From Kofleriaceae bacterium (GTDB lineage: Bacteria > Myxococcota_A > Polyangia > Haliangiales > Haliangiaceae): DNA of 43,916 nucleotides. The stretch is taken from NCBI GenBank assembly GCA_025357755.1, contig JANXOP010000044.1, positions 1 to 43,916 on the forward strand, written 5' to 3'. Position 1 is the stretch's first letter. Every line of letters starts with the position of its first letter. Position numbers and translations under genes: made by a program. Positions 21,778-32,856 of this stretch are shown here, piece after piece. The notes beneath the pieces were generated by a model. That model saw only the letters and a program-made list of their open reading frames with translations, did not search any database and was not told the DNA's origin.

Positions 21778-22920
21778 ATGGCTTATCTGTTCGAGACCGA
21801 AGAGCACGCGGCGATTCGCGCGACGGCCCGGAAGTTCGCGACCCACGCGATCGCCCCACACAGTGCGGAGTGGGAAGAGGCCGAAGCGTTTCCGATCGAG
21901 CTCTACGCGGCGGCCGCGAGCGCGGGGATCGCCGGTATCGGCTATCCCGAAGGACAGGGCGGGCAGGGCGGCGACATCGGTCATGTCCTGGTCGCGTGCG
22001 AGGAGCTCATCCTCGTGGGCCGCTCGGTCGGCACCGTCGTCGGGCTCGGGACGCACGGCATCGCGTTACCGCCGATCGTCCGGTTCGGCACCCCGGAGCA
22101 ACAAGAGCGGTTCGTGCGGCCGTGCTTGGTCCGAGGCACGATCTCGGCGCTCGGCATCACCGAGCCCGGTGGCGGCAGCGATGTCGCTGGGCTGACCACG
22201 CGCGCCGAGCGCGATGGCGAGTTCTACGTGGTGACCGGCACGAAGACGTTCATCACGAGTGGGACGCGCGCCGACTTCGTCACGACCGCAGTGCGCACCG
22301 GTGGGGCCGGCCACGGCGGCGTCTCGCTGCTCGTGATCGAGAAGGGTACGCCGGGCTTCACGGTCGGCAAGAAGCTCAAGAAGACCGGCTGGTGGGCGAG
22401 CGACACCGCCGAGCTCCACTTCGACGCCTGTCGCGTGCCCGTCGCGAATCGCATCGGCCCCGAGAACGGCGCATTCCCGATGATCATGATGAACTTCGCG
22501 ACCGAGCGGCTCGCCCTCGCCGCGCAGTGCGTCGCGATCGGCGAGCTCGCATATCGCGAAGCGGTCGCGTACGCGAAGCAGCGCCAGGCGTTCGGCAAGC
22601 CGCTCTCTGGCTTCCAGGTCACGCGTCACAAGCTCGCTGATATGGCGAGCCAGCTCGCCGCGGCGCGCGCGTTGACGAGCGAAGTCTGCACGCGGCTCCT
22701 GCGCGGCGAACAACCGGCGGGCCTCGCGGCGATGGCGAAGAACACCGCGACCGATATGTGCAGCTTCGTCTGCGACCAGGCCGTACAGATCTTCGGCGGC
22801 TACGGCTACATGCGCGAGACGCTCGTCGAGAGGCTGTATCGCGATGCGCGGCTCTATCCGATCGGGGGAGGCACGCGCGAGATCATGAACGAGCTGATCG
22901 GCAAGACGGAGGGCTACTGA
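21778..22920 (+). CDS. acyl-CoA dehydrogenase
   Basis: A 380-residue flavoenzyme introducing an alpha-beta double bond into an acyl-CoA and passing electrons to ETF. The ATG at 21778 (MAYLFETEEHAAIRATARKFA) is the natural family start; AGAGGTG directly precedes it, with TATCGT 7 bases before the ATG. Family blocks: ALGITEPGGGSD, FITSGTRADF, FATERLALAAQ, KQRQAFGKPLSGFQ, QIFGGYGYM and YPIGGGTREIM. In medium-chain enzymes the catalytic Glu sits in YEGT; here that position is Gly (IGGGT). The Glu of ATERLALA matches the alternative base position of isovaleryl- and long-chain enzymes, so activity is expected. The stop overlaps the next ATG (TGATG). Confidence 0.95.
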   Translation: MAYLFETEEHAAIRATARKFATHAIAPHSAEWEEAEAFPIELYAAAASAGIAGIGYPEGQGGQGGDIGHVLVACEELILVGRSVGTVVGLGTHGIALPPIVRFGTPEQQERFVRPCLVRGTISALGITEPGGGSDVAGLTTRAERDGEFYVVTGTKTFITSGTRADFVTTAVRTGGAGHGGVSLLVIEKGTPGFTVGKKLKKTGWWASDTAELHFDACRVPVANRIGPENGAFPMIMMNFATERLALAAQCVAIGELAYREAVAYAKQRQAFGKPLSGFQVTRHKLADMASQLAAARALTSEVCTRLLRGEQPAGLAAMAKNTATDMCSFVCDQAVQIFGGYGYMRETLVERLYRDARLYPIGGGTREIMNELIGKTEGY

Positions 22921-24167
22921 TGCTGCGCACGTGCTGGCGCGCGGTGCCCTTGGCCTTGCGAGTCGCGCTGATCCTGACGGTGGCCGCCGAGCTCTGCGAG
23001 CTGTTCCAATTCGCGATCGGGTCGACCGAAACCTTCCTCGAGTGGATGGTCGGTATGCAGGGCATCCAGTTCGCTGCACGGGTCGCGATCGTCGTCGGTA
23101 CGCTCGAGCTGGTGCAGATCGTTCCGCTCCGTCGCAGGTTCGGGGCGAAGCTGATCGCCGCGGGGGCGATCGCGTCGTTCACCGCGAGCTGCCTGTACTT
23201 CGTGGCCGCTCTCGAACCGAGCTGGTTGCCGAGCTGGGGCGAGACGGTGGTCGCGTGGGGGTGGTATGGCAGCGCGCTCGCGGTCGGGGTCGGATTCGCT
23301 TGGATCGCGTGGAAGAAGCCCGTGATCGCGATCGTGGGTGCCGTGGTGTGGCTGAACGCCAACTCGCCGGTCTCGACGTGGCTCTACGCCAACCATCACG
23401 CGATGCTGCAGCACATCGGGTTCGTCCTCCACGTGCTCGGAACGCTGAGCTTGCTCGCGCTCGCGATGGTCGCGGTGAGCGACGTCCCTACCGGCTTCGT
23501 GATCCCCGAGCCGAGGCGCGCGAAGCTCGGCTATCGCATGCTCGAGCATTCGATGTGGTGGCGGCTGATGGCGACCGTATTGTTGATCCTGTTGACGTTC
23601 ATGATCGCGGGCGCACGCGATTCGTCCGCGATCGCTATCGCGATCACCCTCTCGTCAGTGATCAGCGGCGTGACGTTCGCGTGGTTCGCCTTCGGTGCCT
23701 TGACGGTCGCGCGCTCGAATATCGTGGGGGTCCACCGGGGGCTGTTCGTCGCCGCGGCGTTCGGCAGTGCGTGGTGTGGCGCGGTCACGATGGCGAGACT
23801 CTCGAGCGCGTACGGCGCCGAGACGTTCACGCATGCCTTCGAGCTCGCCTTGCCGGTGGTCGCCGCGGTGACCCTCGTCTTGATCGCGATCGGCATCACG
23901 AAGTACGCGGCCAAGGCGGGCGCGGTCGAGCTCGCAGGTAAGGCGACGCGCCTGATCTGGCTCGTCATCATCCTCCAAGTCGGCTCGAGCCTGTTCCAGT
24001 ACGCGATGCGCCGCGGTCAAGCGCGCGACGAGCTCCTGCTGTTCACGCTGCTGCTCGTGGGCGCCGGGATCGTGGTGATCGCGAGCACCGCGAGGGTGGC
24101 GGGTGCCGCGGCCGAGCACGTCACCGAAGACGTGCAGGCGGACTTGCCGGTCGCGAAGCTTATCTAG
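22920..24167 (+). CDS. polytopic membrane protein coupled to acyl-CoA dehydrogenase
   Basis: A 415-residue protein starting at ATG 22920, whose first base is the last base of the preceding stop (TGATG). About ten to eleven hydrophobic segments; the longest soluble piece is near residue 195 (VSDVPTGFVIPEPRRAKLG). The C-terminus is a short acidic tail (AEHVTEDVQADLPVAKLI). No family recognised. One-base overlap strongly implies co-translation with the dehydrogenase, so it may serve the same pathway, for example as an electron or lipid-handling partner; that is inference. The 3' end overlaps the convergent murein endopeptidase gene by 8 bases. Confidence 0.72.
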   Translation: MLRTCWRAVPLALRVALILTVAAELCELFQFAIGSTETFLEWMVGMQGIQFAARVAIVVGTLELVQIVPLRRRFGAKLIAAGAIASFTASCLYFVAALEPSWLPSWGETVVAWGWYGSALAVGVGFAWIAWKKPVIAIVGAVVWLNANSPVSTWLYANHHAMLQHIGFVLHVLGTLSLLALAMVAVSDVPTGFVIPEPRRAKLGYRMLEHSMWWRLMATVLLILLTFMIAGARDSSAIAIAITLSSVISGVTFAWFAFGALTVARSNIVGVHRGLFVAAAFGSAWCGAVTMARLSSAYGAETFTHAFELALPVVAAVTLVLIAIGITKYAAKAGAVELAGKATRLIWLVIILQVGSSLFQYAMRRGQARDELLLFTLLLVGAGIVVIASTARVAGAAAEHVTEDVQADLPVAKLI

Positions 24168-25035
24168 GCGGCTTGAAGCGGACGTGGAAGTGGTTGTCGT
24201 GACCCGGCCAGTGCCGCACGAGCCCCGAGAGCTCGTCGCGGCCGCGCGGGTACTGGAACATGAACTCGAGCTCGCTGTCGGGCGTGCCCCGCTGCTTGGC
24301 GAAGTCGTAGAGCCGGCGCTGGATCTCGTAGTCGAGGAAGATCATCTTCACGCCATCGTCGAGGGCGGCGGTGCGGGCGAACGCGGCGAGGAGCGCCCAG
24401 TTCGCTTCGAGATCGAAGGATCGATCCGCGGTCGCGAAGTGATCGACGGTGGTCTTGAAATAGAAGCCGACGTCGACATCGACGCCGGTCTGGTGCGAGA
24501 CATGCTCGCTGATCCTGCCGCCGTGCTCGGCCGAGATATCGCCGATCGCGAGGGTCGGCACGTCCGGATAGAGCGCACGAACCTCGGCGATCGAGTGCCG
24601 GAGATACTCCACGACATACTTCTCACCGAACGCGCGCTGGGGATGGCGCACCACGTAGCCAGCACCGGTCTCGAGCTTCGCGGCGTGCACGAGCATGCTC
24701 GACCAGTGCGTGTCGTCGACCGGGTCGGGCGCGGGCTTGACCCAGGTCGCGCCATCGATCACGGCGAGGGCTTGCCGGGCCTTCGCGTCGCTCGAGTCGT
24801 CGATCTTGGCGGTCGCTGGCGCGCGAACGGGCGCCTTCTTCATGCACGCGGGAACCTCGACCACCGTGCCCGCCGGCACGAGCGAGATGTCGAGGTGGTT
24901 CGCGCGCTCGACCTGCGCGGTCGTGCAGCCATGCGCGAGCGCGACGTGCTCGAGGGTCTCGCCGCGTTGCACGACGACCCGCTCGGCCGCCGCCAGCCGG
25001 GCCGTGACGAGGAGCAGGGGGAGAACGAGGCGCAC
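24160..25035 (-). CDS. LysM plus MepA-like murein endopeptidase (peptidase M74)
   Basis: A 291-residue exported enzyme. A signal peptide (MRLVLPLLLVTARLAAA) is followed by a LysM module (about 18-62: VVVQRGETLEHVALAHG...ANHLD...AGTVVEVPA) that binds peptidoglycan. After a linker comes the MepA/M74 domain, with GDISAEHGGRISEHVSHQTGVDVDVGFYF carrying zinc ligands and the terminal HWPGHDNHFHVRFKPP with the H-x-H pair. M74 enzymes are penicillin-insensitive DD-endopeptidases that cut D-Ala-mDAP cross-links. The LysM-M74 order gives wall targeting. The start is GTG at 25035. The 150 bases upstream contain 11-base repeats resembling a Pho box. Confidence 0.9.
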   Translation of the reverse strand: MRLVLPLLLVTARLAAAERVVVQRGETLEHVALAHGCTTAQVERANHLDISLVPAGTVVEVPACMKKAPVRAPATAKIDDSSDAKARQALAVIDGATWVKPAPDPVDDTHWSSMLVHAAKLETGAGYVVRHPQRAFGEKYVVEYLRHSIAEVRALYPDVPTLAIGDISAEHGGRISEHVSHQTGVDVDVGFYFKTTVDHFATADRSFDLEANWALLAAFARTAALDDGVKMIFLDYEIQRRLYDFAKQRGTPDSELEFMFQYPRGRDELSGLVRHWPGHDNHFHVRFKPPR

Positions 25036-25162
25036 CGGCGCAAATGATCCCGCGACGTAGAGCGTGGCGCCAATTCCTGGCCTGCAAATGGAGCCATCTG
25101 TGAGGGTCGAGGCTCGGGTCCGCGACCGCGAATCTGGCGGCTCACCGGACCGATCAAGGGAT

Positions 25163-25186
25163 GTTCAGGTGATGTTCAGGTAACGG

Positions 25187-25195
<9 letters not shown>
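25163..25195 (+). promoter_or_regulatory. 11-bp direct repeats resembling a PHO box
   Basis: Three units start exactly 11 bases apart: GTTCAGG TGAT (25163), GTTCAGG TAAC (25174) and GGTCACG TCAC (25185). The first two are identical over seven bases. Eleven-base repeats of GTTCA-type heptamers are the format of binding sites of OmpR/PhoB-class regulators, best known as the Streptomyces PhoP box. The site lies about 130 bases upstream of the murein endopeptidase start and overlaps the end of the acyl-CoA carboxylase gene. The regulator assignment is inference. Confidence 0.4.
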
Positions 25196-27126
<1,931 letters not shown>

Positions 27127-27130
<4 letters not shown>

Positions 27131-28770
27131 TGGCGGAACACTCCCCAGCTCGTCGAGCCGTGCACGGGGGCCGAGTAGGCGGCCGAAAGGGCGATCGCGA
27201 TGACGGTGCGGGTGTCGCGCGGATCGATGATGCCGTCGTCCCACATGCGCGCGGTCGCGAAGTACGGATCGCTCTCTTTGTCGATCATCTGCTCGGTCAT
27301 CGCCTTCATGACGCCGAGCTTGGCTTCGTCGACCGGTTCGTTGCGCTTCGCCGCCGCGTCGCGCTGGATGATGTCGAGCACGCCCGCGAGCTGCTTGCCG
27401 CCCATCACCGCGATCCGGTGATTCGGCCACGTGAACAAGAACCGCGGCGCGTACGCGCGGCCCATCATCGCGTAGTTGCCGGCGCCGTAGCTCGCACCGG
27501 TCATGATCGTGATCGCCGGCACCGTCGAGTTCGACACCGCGTTGATGAGCTTGGCGCCGTGCTTGATGATGCCCTCCTGCTCGACCTTCTTGCCGACCAT
27601 GAAGCCGGTCGTGTTCTGGAGGAACAGCAGCGGCACGTTCGACTGGTTGCACAGCTGGATGAACTGGGCGCCCTTCTGCGCCGATTCCGAGAACAGGGTC
27701 CCGTTGTTCGCGAGGATGCCGATCGGAAAGCCGTGGAGGTGGGCCCAGCCGCAGATCAGGGTCGAGCCGTACAGCGGCTTGAACTCGGAGAACCGCGAGC
27801 CATCGACGATCCGGGCGATCACCTCGCGCTGATCGAACGGCACCTTGATATCAGGTGATGCGATGCCGAGCAGATCATCCGCTGCGTACTTCGGCGCTTC
27901 GATCGGGCGCGGCGTCGCGTGCGCACTTTTTCGCCAATCGAGGTGCGCCACGATCTCGCGACCGATCCGGATCGCATCGTGCTCGTCGCGCGCGAGGTAA
28001 TCGCTCACGCCGGAGATTCGCGAGTGCATCTCGGCGCCGCCGAGCTCCTCGTGTGTGGTCTCCTCGCCGATCGCCATCTTCACGAGCGGCGGGCCTGCGA
28101 GATAGACCTGCGCCTGGTTCTGCACCATCACGGTGTAGTCGCTCATCCCCGGGATGTACGCGCCCCCCGCGGTCGAGCTGCCGAACACCAGGCAGATCGA
28201 TGGAATCTTCTGCGCCGACCGGTTCGTGAGATCGCGGAAGCCGCGGCCGCCGGGGACGAAGATCTTCGATTGATTCGGCAGGTCGGCGCCCGCCGATTCG
28301 ATCAGCGTGATCGACGGCAGCCGATTCTGCTCGGCGATGTCGTTACATCGGCCCGATTTCCACGCGGTCATCTCGCTGATCGCGCCACCCTTCACGGTCG
28401 AATCGTTCGCCGTGATGATGACCTCGACCCCCGAGACGCGGCCGATGCCACCGATGAAGCCCGCGCCGACCGTGTGCCCGGGCACGCCCTTGCCGGCGAG
28501 CGCGCACAGCTCGAGGAAGTACGAATCGCGGTCGAGCAGCAGCTCGATCCGCTCGCGCGGCAACAGCTTGCCGGCCGCCTTGTGCCGACTCGTGTACTTC
28601 TCGCCGCCGCCCACGGTCGCCTCGACGAGCGCCGCGCGCAGCCCGACGAGCGATTTGCTGTTCGCCTCGTGATTGGCCCGAAATTCGGGAGACCGTGGAT
28701 CGATCCGGCTCTGCAAGAGCGGGAACGGTTGCTCTGCTCGTGTCACCGGCCCGGATGGTACACGAGCCAT
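27127..28770 (-). CDS. acyl-CoA carboxylase beta subunit (carboxyltransferase)
   Basis: A 547-residue carboxyltransferase of the MCC/PCC beta type with tandem crotonase-fold halves. N-terminal half: [77 protein letters not shown] and [14 protein letters not shown]-terminal half: [40 protein letters not shown] and [33 protein letters not shown] is typical of the methylcrotonyl/acyl-CoA group. The ATG at 28770 is chosen because upstream sequence is not family-like. It is coupled to the alpha subunit by TTGA. The divergent zinc-finger gene starts only 21 bases away. Which acyl-CoA it uses cannot be told. Confidence 0.93.
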
Positions 28771-28778
28771 ACCTGCGG

Positions 28779-28784
28779 TAGCGT
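28779..28784 (+). promoter_or_regulatory. candidate -10 hexamer, leaderless geometry, for the PARP-finger gene
   Basis: TAGCGT lies 7 bases before ATG 28792 with no Shine-Dalgarno sequence between. It is inside the 21-base gap between two divergent genes, so any promoter for the carboxyltransferase must overlap it. Confidence 0.4.
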
Positions 28785-28791
28785 GCCGGGC

Positions 28792-29352
28792 ATGGCGAAC
28801 GTGATCGAGGAAGCCAAGTCTGGGCGCGCCAGCTGCCGCACGTGCAAGAAGACCATCGGCAAGGGCGAGCTCCGCCTCGGCGTGGAAGTGACAAACCAGT
28901 TCAGCGATACGCCGAGCATGGCGTGGCACCACGCGCTCTGCGCCGCCGGTAAGTTACCGGGCGAGCTCAAAGAGGCGATGGCCACCTACGAGGGCGACAT
29001 CCCGAACAAGCTCGAGCTCGAGGCGGCGATCGCCGACTCGCTCAAGAAGGGCAAGGGCAAGCCTGGCGGCTTCCCGTACGTCGATCGCGCGCCCACGGGT
29101 CGCGCCAAGTGCATGCAGTGCGAAGAGCCGATCGGTAAGGATACGTTCCGGGTCGCCGTCGAGCGCGAGATCGATACCGGCAGCATGGTGACGCGCGGTG
29201 CGGGCTACATGCACACCAAGTGTGCGGTCGCGAACCTCGAGAACACCGGCGGCTCCAAGGACGAGCTGGTCGAAGGGATCCGTACGCACTCGCGCCTGGC
29301 GCCCGACGATCTCGAAGTCGCGATCGGCGAGATCGAAGCCGGCGTCGCGTAG
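28792..29352 (+). CDS. protein with two PARP-type zinc fingers
   Basis: A 186-residue cytoplasmic protein. Finger 1: Cys15-x2-Cys18-x28-His47-x2-Cys50, in [21 protein letters not shown]...WHHALC. Finger 2: Cys107-x2-Cys110-x30-His141-x2-Cys144, in [21 protein letters not shown]...MHTKC. Both fit the zf-PARP (PF00645) pattern C-x2-C-x28-30-H-x2-C, including the Gly-Arg-Ala and Ile-Gly-Lys blocks. In eukaryotic PARP-1 and DNA ligase III these fingers recognise DNA nicks and breaks. There is no catalytic domain, so a DNA-break binding or adaptor role is inferred. The helical segment between the fingers (residues 56-90) is charged. It converges stop-to-stop with the DUF2277 gene (TAGCTA). Confidence 0.9.
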   Translation: MANVIEEAKSGRASCRTCKKTIGKGELRLGVEVTNQFSDTPSMAWHHALCAAGKLPGELKEAMATYEGDIPNKLELEAAIADSLKKGKGKPGGFPYVDRAPTGRAKCMQCEEPIGKDTFRVAVEREIDTGSMVTRGAGYMHTKCAVANLENTGGSKDELVEGIRTHSRLAPDDLEVAIGEIEAGVA

Positions 29353-29661
29353 CTACCGGCGCGCGCTGGCCGGCGACTTCTTCGGGGGCGGTTTCGGCCC
29401 GAAGCGGATCGCGTTGCGCTCTCTGGCCTTGGCCACCTCGGTCGCACGATCCTTGGGATCGGCGTCGGTCTCGAGCGAATCGATCAGCCCGCGTGCCGCC
29501 TTGAAGGTCTGCTCGATCGCGCGCTGGAACGCCTTCTCGTTGGACTTCGACGGGCTCTGGTAGCCGCTCAGCTTGCGCACGAACTGGATCGACGCGGCTC
29601 GAACTTCATCATCGGTTGCGGGTGGTGCGAAGTTGAACAGGGTCTTGATGTTCCGACACAC
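29353..29661 (-). CDS. DUF2277 family protein
   Basis: A 102-residue protein. The N-terminus MCRNIKTLFNFAPPATDDEVRAASIQFVRKLSGYQSPSKSNEKAF is the conserved core of DUF2277 (PF10041), spread across many bacteria with no established function. The C-terminal tail is short and basic (GPKPPPKKSPASARR), suggesting nucleic-acid contact, which is only a guess. The start is GTG at 29661, the codon before the conserved Cys-Arg-Asn. TAAGGT (29668-29673, minus) lies 6 bases upstream. The gene meets the zinc-finger gene end to end with no spacer. Confidence 0.9.
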   Translation of the reverse strand: MCRNIKTLFNFAPPATDDEVRAASIQFVRKLSGYQSPSKSNEKAFQRAIEQTFKAARGLIDSLETDADPKDRATEVAKARERNAIRFGPKPPPKKSPASARR

Positions 29662-29689
29662 GCCTCGACCTTACGTCATGATGTGCGGG

Positions 29690-32245
29690 ATGCAATTGCG
29701 CCTCGCGACCATGCTGGCATTCGCGAGTGCCTGCTCGAGTCGCGACGCGATGCCCGTAGCGCCGCCGCCGGCGCCGCCCTCGACGCACCCGGCACAGCCG
29801 CCGACGCTCGCAGCCGATGCAAAGCCCTCGACCACGCCGAGCCTCCCGACCCCGGGCGTGCGCTTGCCCGAGGGCGCGACGCCGCTGTCCTATGATCTGC
29901 GCCTCGAGGTCGATCCAGATCGCGACGCGTTCACCGGCACGGTCGCGATCCACATCCAGCTCGATCGCGCGAGCGATCACGTGTGGCTCCACGCGGATCA
30001 GCTCGAGCTCCATGCTGCGACGTGGGAGGAGGGCGCGCTCGAGATCGTACACGTGCCTGGAGCGGATCGGATGATCGCGGTGCGGTTCGGCCGGCAGCTC
30101 GAGCCGCGCGAGGTCACGCTGCGGTTCGCATTCACCGGCAACACCCAGCACGACGAAGAGGGTCTGTTTCGCCAGAAAGAAGGCGAGCGCTGGTACCTGT
30201 ACTCGCAGGGGGAATCGGAGTTCGCGCGGCGGATCACGCCGTGCTTCGACGAGCCGCGGTGGAAGACGCCGTGGCGCGTGACGGTCGTCGTGCCGAAGGC
30301 GCAGGTCGCGGCGAGCAACACGGCGATCACGAGCGACAAGGTGCTCGCGGATGGTCGGCGCGAGGTCGCGTTTGCCGAGACCCCGGCGATGGCGAGCTAT
30401 CTGCTCGCGCTCGCGGTCGGGCCGTTCGCGGTCGTCGATGCCGGCAAGGTCGGCGCACACCACGTACCGGTGCGCGTGCTGACGTTTCCGGAGCGCGCGA
30501 AGAGCGTCGGTGCCGTGGCGCGCCAGACCGGCAAGCTGATCGCGGAGCTCGAGGACTACACGCAGCTGCCGCTGCCGTTTCCGAAGCTCGATATCGTGAC
30601 GGTGCCGCACCTGTTCGGGGCGATGGAGAACCCCGGGCTGATCACGTTCGATGCCGACATCGTGTTCGAGGGCGATCGGCGCTACGTCGGCATCGCCGCA
30701 CACGAGCTCGCGCATCAGTGGTTCGGCAACCTGGTCACGCCGATGTGGTGGGACGATCTGTGGCTCTCGGAGGCGTTCGCGAGCTGGCTCGGCGAGCGGC
30801 TTGCCGCGCACAACGAAGGCCATCCACCGTCGGAGCTCCACGTCGCGTTCACGCGCGAGAGTGCGCTCGAGGCTGATGGCGAGGCGGGCGCGCGGGCGCT
30901 GCATCGCCCGATCTCGTTCGATCCGGATAACGCCTTCGATTCGATCGCGTACGACAAGGGCGAGGCCGTGCTCTCGATGTTCGAGCAGTGGATCGGCGAG
31001 GATCGATTTCGCGCTGGCCTGCGCGCCTACCTCGCGGCGCACGCTGGCGGCAACGTCACCACCGCGGATCTCGTCCGCGCCATCGTGCCGCCGGAGGCAG
31101 GGCAGGCGCTCCAAGGCTACGTCGATCATGCCGGCGCGCCGATCGTCGAGCTCGCGCTCGATTGCACCTCGACCCCAACCCTGACCGCGACCGCGCGCGA
31201 TCACCTGCAGATTCCGGTGTGCGTGAAGCTCGGCGGCAAGCAGCGGGTATGTGTCCTCGCGAGCACGGCCACGCCGATCGGCTTGCCCGATGCGACCTGC
31301 CCCGAGGTGATCGCGAGCGGTGGCGGCTACTACCACGTGGTGTGGACGACGAAGCCACCGCGCGGCGCGACGCCGAAATGGAGCGCGCTCGGTATCGCGG
31401 ACAAGATCGCGCTCGGCGCCGACCTGGCCGCGGCGACCGCGCGTGGAGACCTCGCACCCACCGGCGCATTCGCGGAGATCACCGAGCTCGCTGGCTCGAA
31501 GGATCCGTACGGTGCGCATGCCGCGGCCGCGATCGCAGGTGAGATCGACGCGATCGTCGAGGACTCGCAGCGCGATCGCTGGGAGAGCTGGCTCGCGGCG
31601 CGGTTCATGTCGCAGCTACGCGCCGGCGCCGCGCGGACCCCGATCGATGCGCGCCTGCGTGGCGAGCTGCTCGCCATGATCTCGCCGCCTCATCTTCCCG
31701 CCGACGTGCGGGCCCGCGCCAAGACGTTCGTCGCTGGCGCGATCGCCAAGAAGATCGCCCCGTTCGACACGCTGACGATGCTCGCGGCCGATCCGGATCA
31801 CGCGACGTTCCTCGCCCTGGCGAAGCTGGCCCACGATCGGAAGATCGATGGCGACGTGCGCGAGATCGCGATGCAGGATCTCTCGACGTTCGGTCCGGCC
31901 GAGGTTGGCAACGCGGTCACCGAGCTGCTCGCGCTCCTGCCCGAGCGCGCGGCGTGGAAGGCGGTCGGCGCGTACTTCGATCGCGGTGCCACGCGCAGTG
32001 TTGCCTGGGCCGCGCTGCGCGACCAGGCGGCCGAGCTGTTCGCGCGGATGAGCCCGAGCCAGGCGGGTGACATGCTCGACGCCACCGCCTCGCTCTGCGA
32101 GCCGACCACACGCGCCGAGGTCGTCGCGATGTTCACCCCACAGGTGACCAAGATCCTCGACGGCAAGCCGCGCCTCGAGCACGTGCTCGCTGCGATCGAT
32201 CGCTGCCTCGCGCGCCGCGCCAAGGCCGGCGCCCTCCCGCTCTAG
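29690..32245 (+). CDS. M1 family aminopeptidase lipoprotein
   Basis: An 851-residue gluzincin. ATG 29690 gives MQLRLATMLAFASACSS, a lipoprotein-type signal ending at a cysteine; in-frame ATGs at 29678 and 29681 are alternatives. A Pro/Ala-rich linker precedes the N-terminal beta-domain. The catalytic domain has GAMENPG for substrate amino-group recognition and HELAHQWFGN-x-WLSE, with zinc ligands His338, His342 and Glu361. The remaining 450 residues fit an ERAP1-like alpha-helical C-terminal domain. Localisation outside the cytoplasm suggests peptide scavenging, common in predatory or proteolytic bacteria. CATGAT 7 bases before the chosen start is a weak -10 match. The stop overlaps the convergent gene. 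Confidence 0.92.
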   Translation: MQLRLATMLAFASACSSRDAMPVAPPPAPPSTHPAQPPTLAADAKPSTTPSLPTPGVRLPEGATPLSYDLRLEVDPDRDAFTGTVAIHIQLDRASDHVWLHADQLELHAATWEEGALEIVHVPGADRMIAVRFGRQLEPREVTLRFAFTGNTQHDEEGLFRQKEGERWYLYSQGESEFARRITPCFDEPRWKTPWRVTVVVPKAQVAASNTAITSDKVLADGRREVAFAETPAMASYLLALAVGPFAVVDAGKVGAHHVPVRVLTFPERAKSVGAVARQTGKLIAELEDYTQLPLPFPKLDIVTVPHLFGAMENPGLITFDADIVFEGDRRYVGIAAHELAHQWFGNLVTPMWWDDLWLSEAFASWLGERLAAHNEGHPPSELHVAFTRESALEADGEAGARALHRPISFDPDNAFDSIAYDKGEAVLSMFEQWIGEDRFRAGLRAYLAAHAGGNVTTADLVRAIVPPEAGQALQGYVDHAGAPIVELALDCTSTPTLTATARDHLQIPVCVKLGGKQRVCVLASTATPIGLPDATCPEVIASGGGYYHVVWTTKPPRGATPKWSALGIADKIALGADLAAATARGDLAPTGAFAEITELAGSKDPYGAHAAAAIAGEIDAIVEDSQRDRWESWLAARFMSQLRAGAARTPIDARLRGELLAMISPPHLPADVRARAKTFVAGAIAKKIAPFDTLTMLAADPDHATFLALAKLAHDRKIDGDVREIAMQDLSTFGPAEVGNAVTELLALLPERAAWKAVGAYFDRGATRSVAWAALRDQAAELFARMSPSQAGDMLDATASLCEPTTRAEVVAMFTPQVTKILDGKPRLEHVLAAIDRCLARRAKAGALPL

Positions 32246-32847
32246 TAGTTCGAAGAGTCCTCGCGCTTGGCTTCCGCCATCAGCGCGAGCAAGGCAACCG
32301 CGAGCACGAATCGAGGATCGAGAGACGAGGGTTCCATGTCGACCTCGAACTCTTTGGTGAAGAACCGAAACCGTTGCTCGATGAAGGCGACCTGCTTGCC
32401 AGCGACGAAGATCGCGTGCTTCGAGGTGAGGAACGGCAAGAACCGGCGGAGCAGCGAGAAGCCTTGCTCCTCGGCATACCCGACCTCGGTGCCGGCCGCA
32501 TCGAAGATGTGGAACTTGTCGCGAATGATCGACCGCAACCCGCGCTTCTGGACCGAGCCGAGAGACTGCCCGGTCTCGTAGTCATCGACCTCGTACGAGA
32601 AGTTGATCGCGATGATCTGCTTGGACTTCACGCGCAGCATCGGCCGGGTCTTGCCCTCGTCGGCGTAGACCATGAACTCCTCGCGGAGCTTCATCAGCGG
32701 ATGCTGGATGTACATGATGAGCTGGCCATCGCGCGTCCACACGCGGAACACGCGCTCGAACACCGACCAGAACTTGCGCTTGATCGTGTAGCCGCTCTGC
32801 GTGGCGAGCGAAACGCCCGCGACCTCTCGAACCAGCTCCGTGGACAT
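32242..32847 (-). CDS. LURP-one-related / scramblase-like domain protein
   Basis: A 201-residue protein. Repeated beta-strand blocks resemble LURP-one-related/tubby-like proteins (LOR, PF04525): MYIQHPLMKLREEFMVYADE, PMLRVKSKQIIAINFSYEVDD, LGSVQKRGLRSIIRDKFHIFDAAG and VGYAEEQGFSLLRRFL. These form a 12-strand barrel around a hydrophobic helix, here the near C-terminal LDPRFVLAVALLALMAEA. Bacterial functions are unknown; membrane or phosphoinositide association is inferred from relatives. It is downstream of the HAD phosphatase gene on the same strand with a 9-base gap, so probably co-transcribed. Confidence 0.8.
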   Translation of the reverse strand: MSTELVREVAGVSLATQSGYTIKRKFWSVFERVFRVWTRDGQLIMYIQHPLMKLREEFMVYADEGKTRPMLRVKSKQIIAINFSYEVDDYETGQSLGSVQKRGLRSIIRDKFHIFDAAGTEVGYAEEQGFSLLRRFLPFLTSKHAIFVAGKQVAFIEQRFRFFTKEFEVDMEPSSLDPRFVLAVALLALMAEAKREDSSNY

Positions 32848-32856
32848 GCCTCGGTG

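Noticed and set aside
21778-22920. The acyl-CoA dehydrogenase as an inactive homologue, because YEGT is IGGGT.
   Set aside because: A Glu in ATERLALA occupies the alternative catalytic-base position of isovaleryl- and long-chain enzymes, so loss of activity is not implied.
29609-31519. A 636-residue open frame antisense to the M1 aminopeptidase, and a similar 782-residue one at 36713-39061 (minus).
   Set aside because: Both are Arg/Ala/Gly/Leu-rich, lack any domain pattern and mirror well-recognised genes. In this GC-rich DNA antisense frames stay open by codon-position bias.
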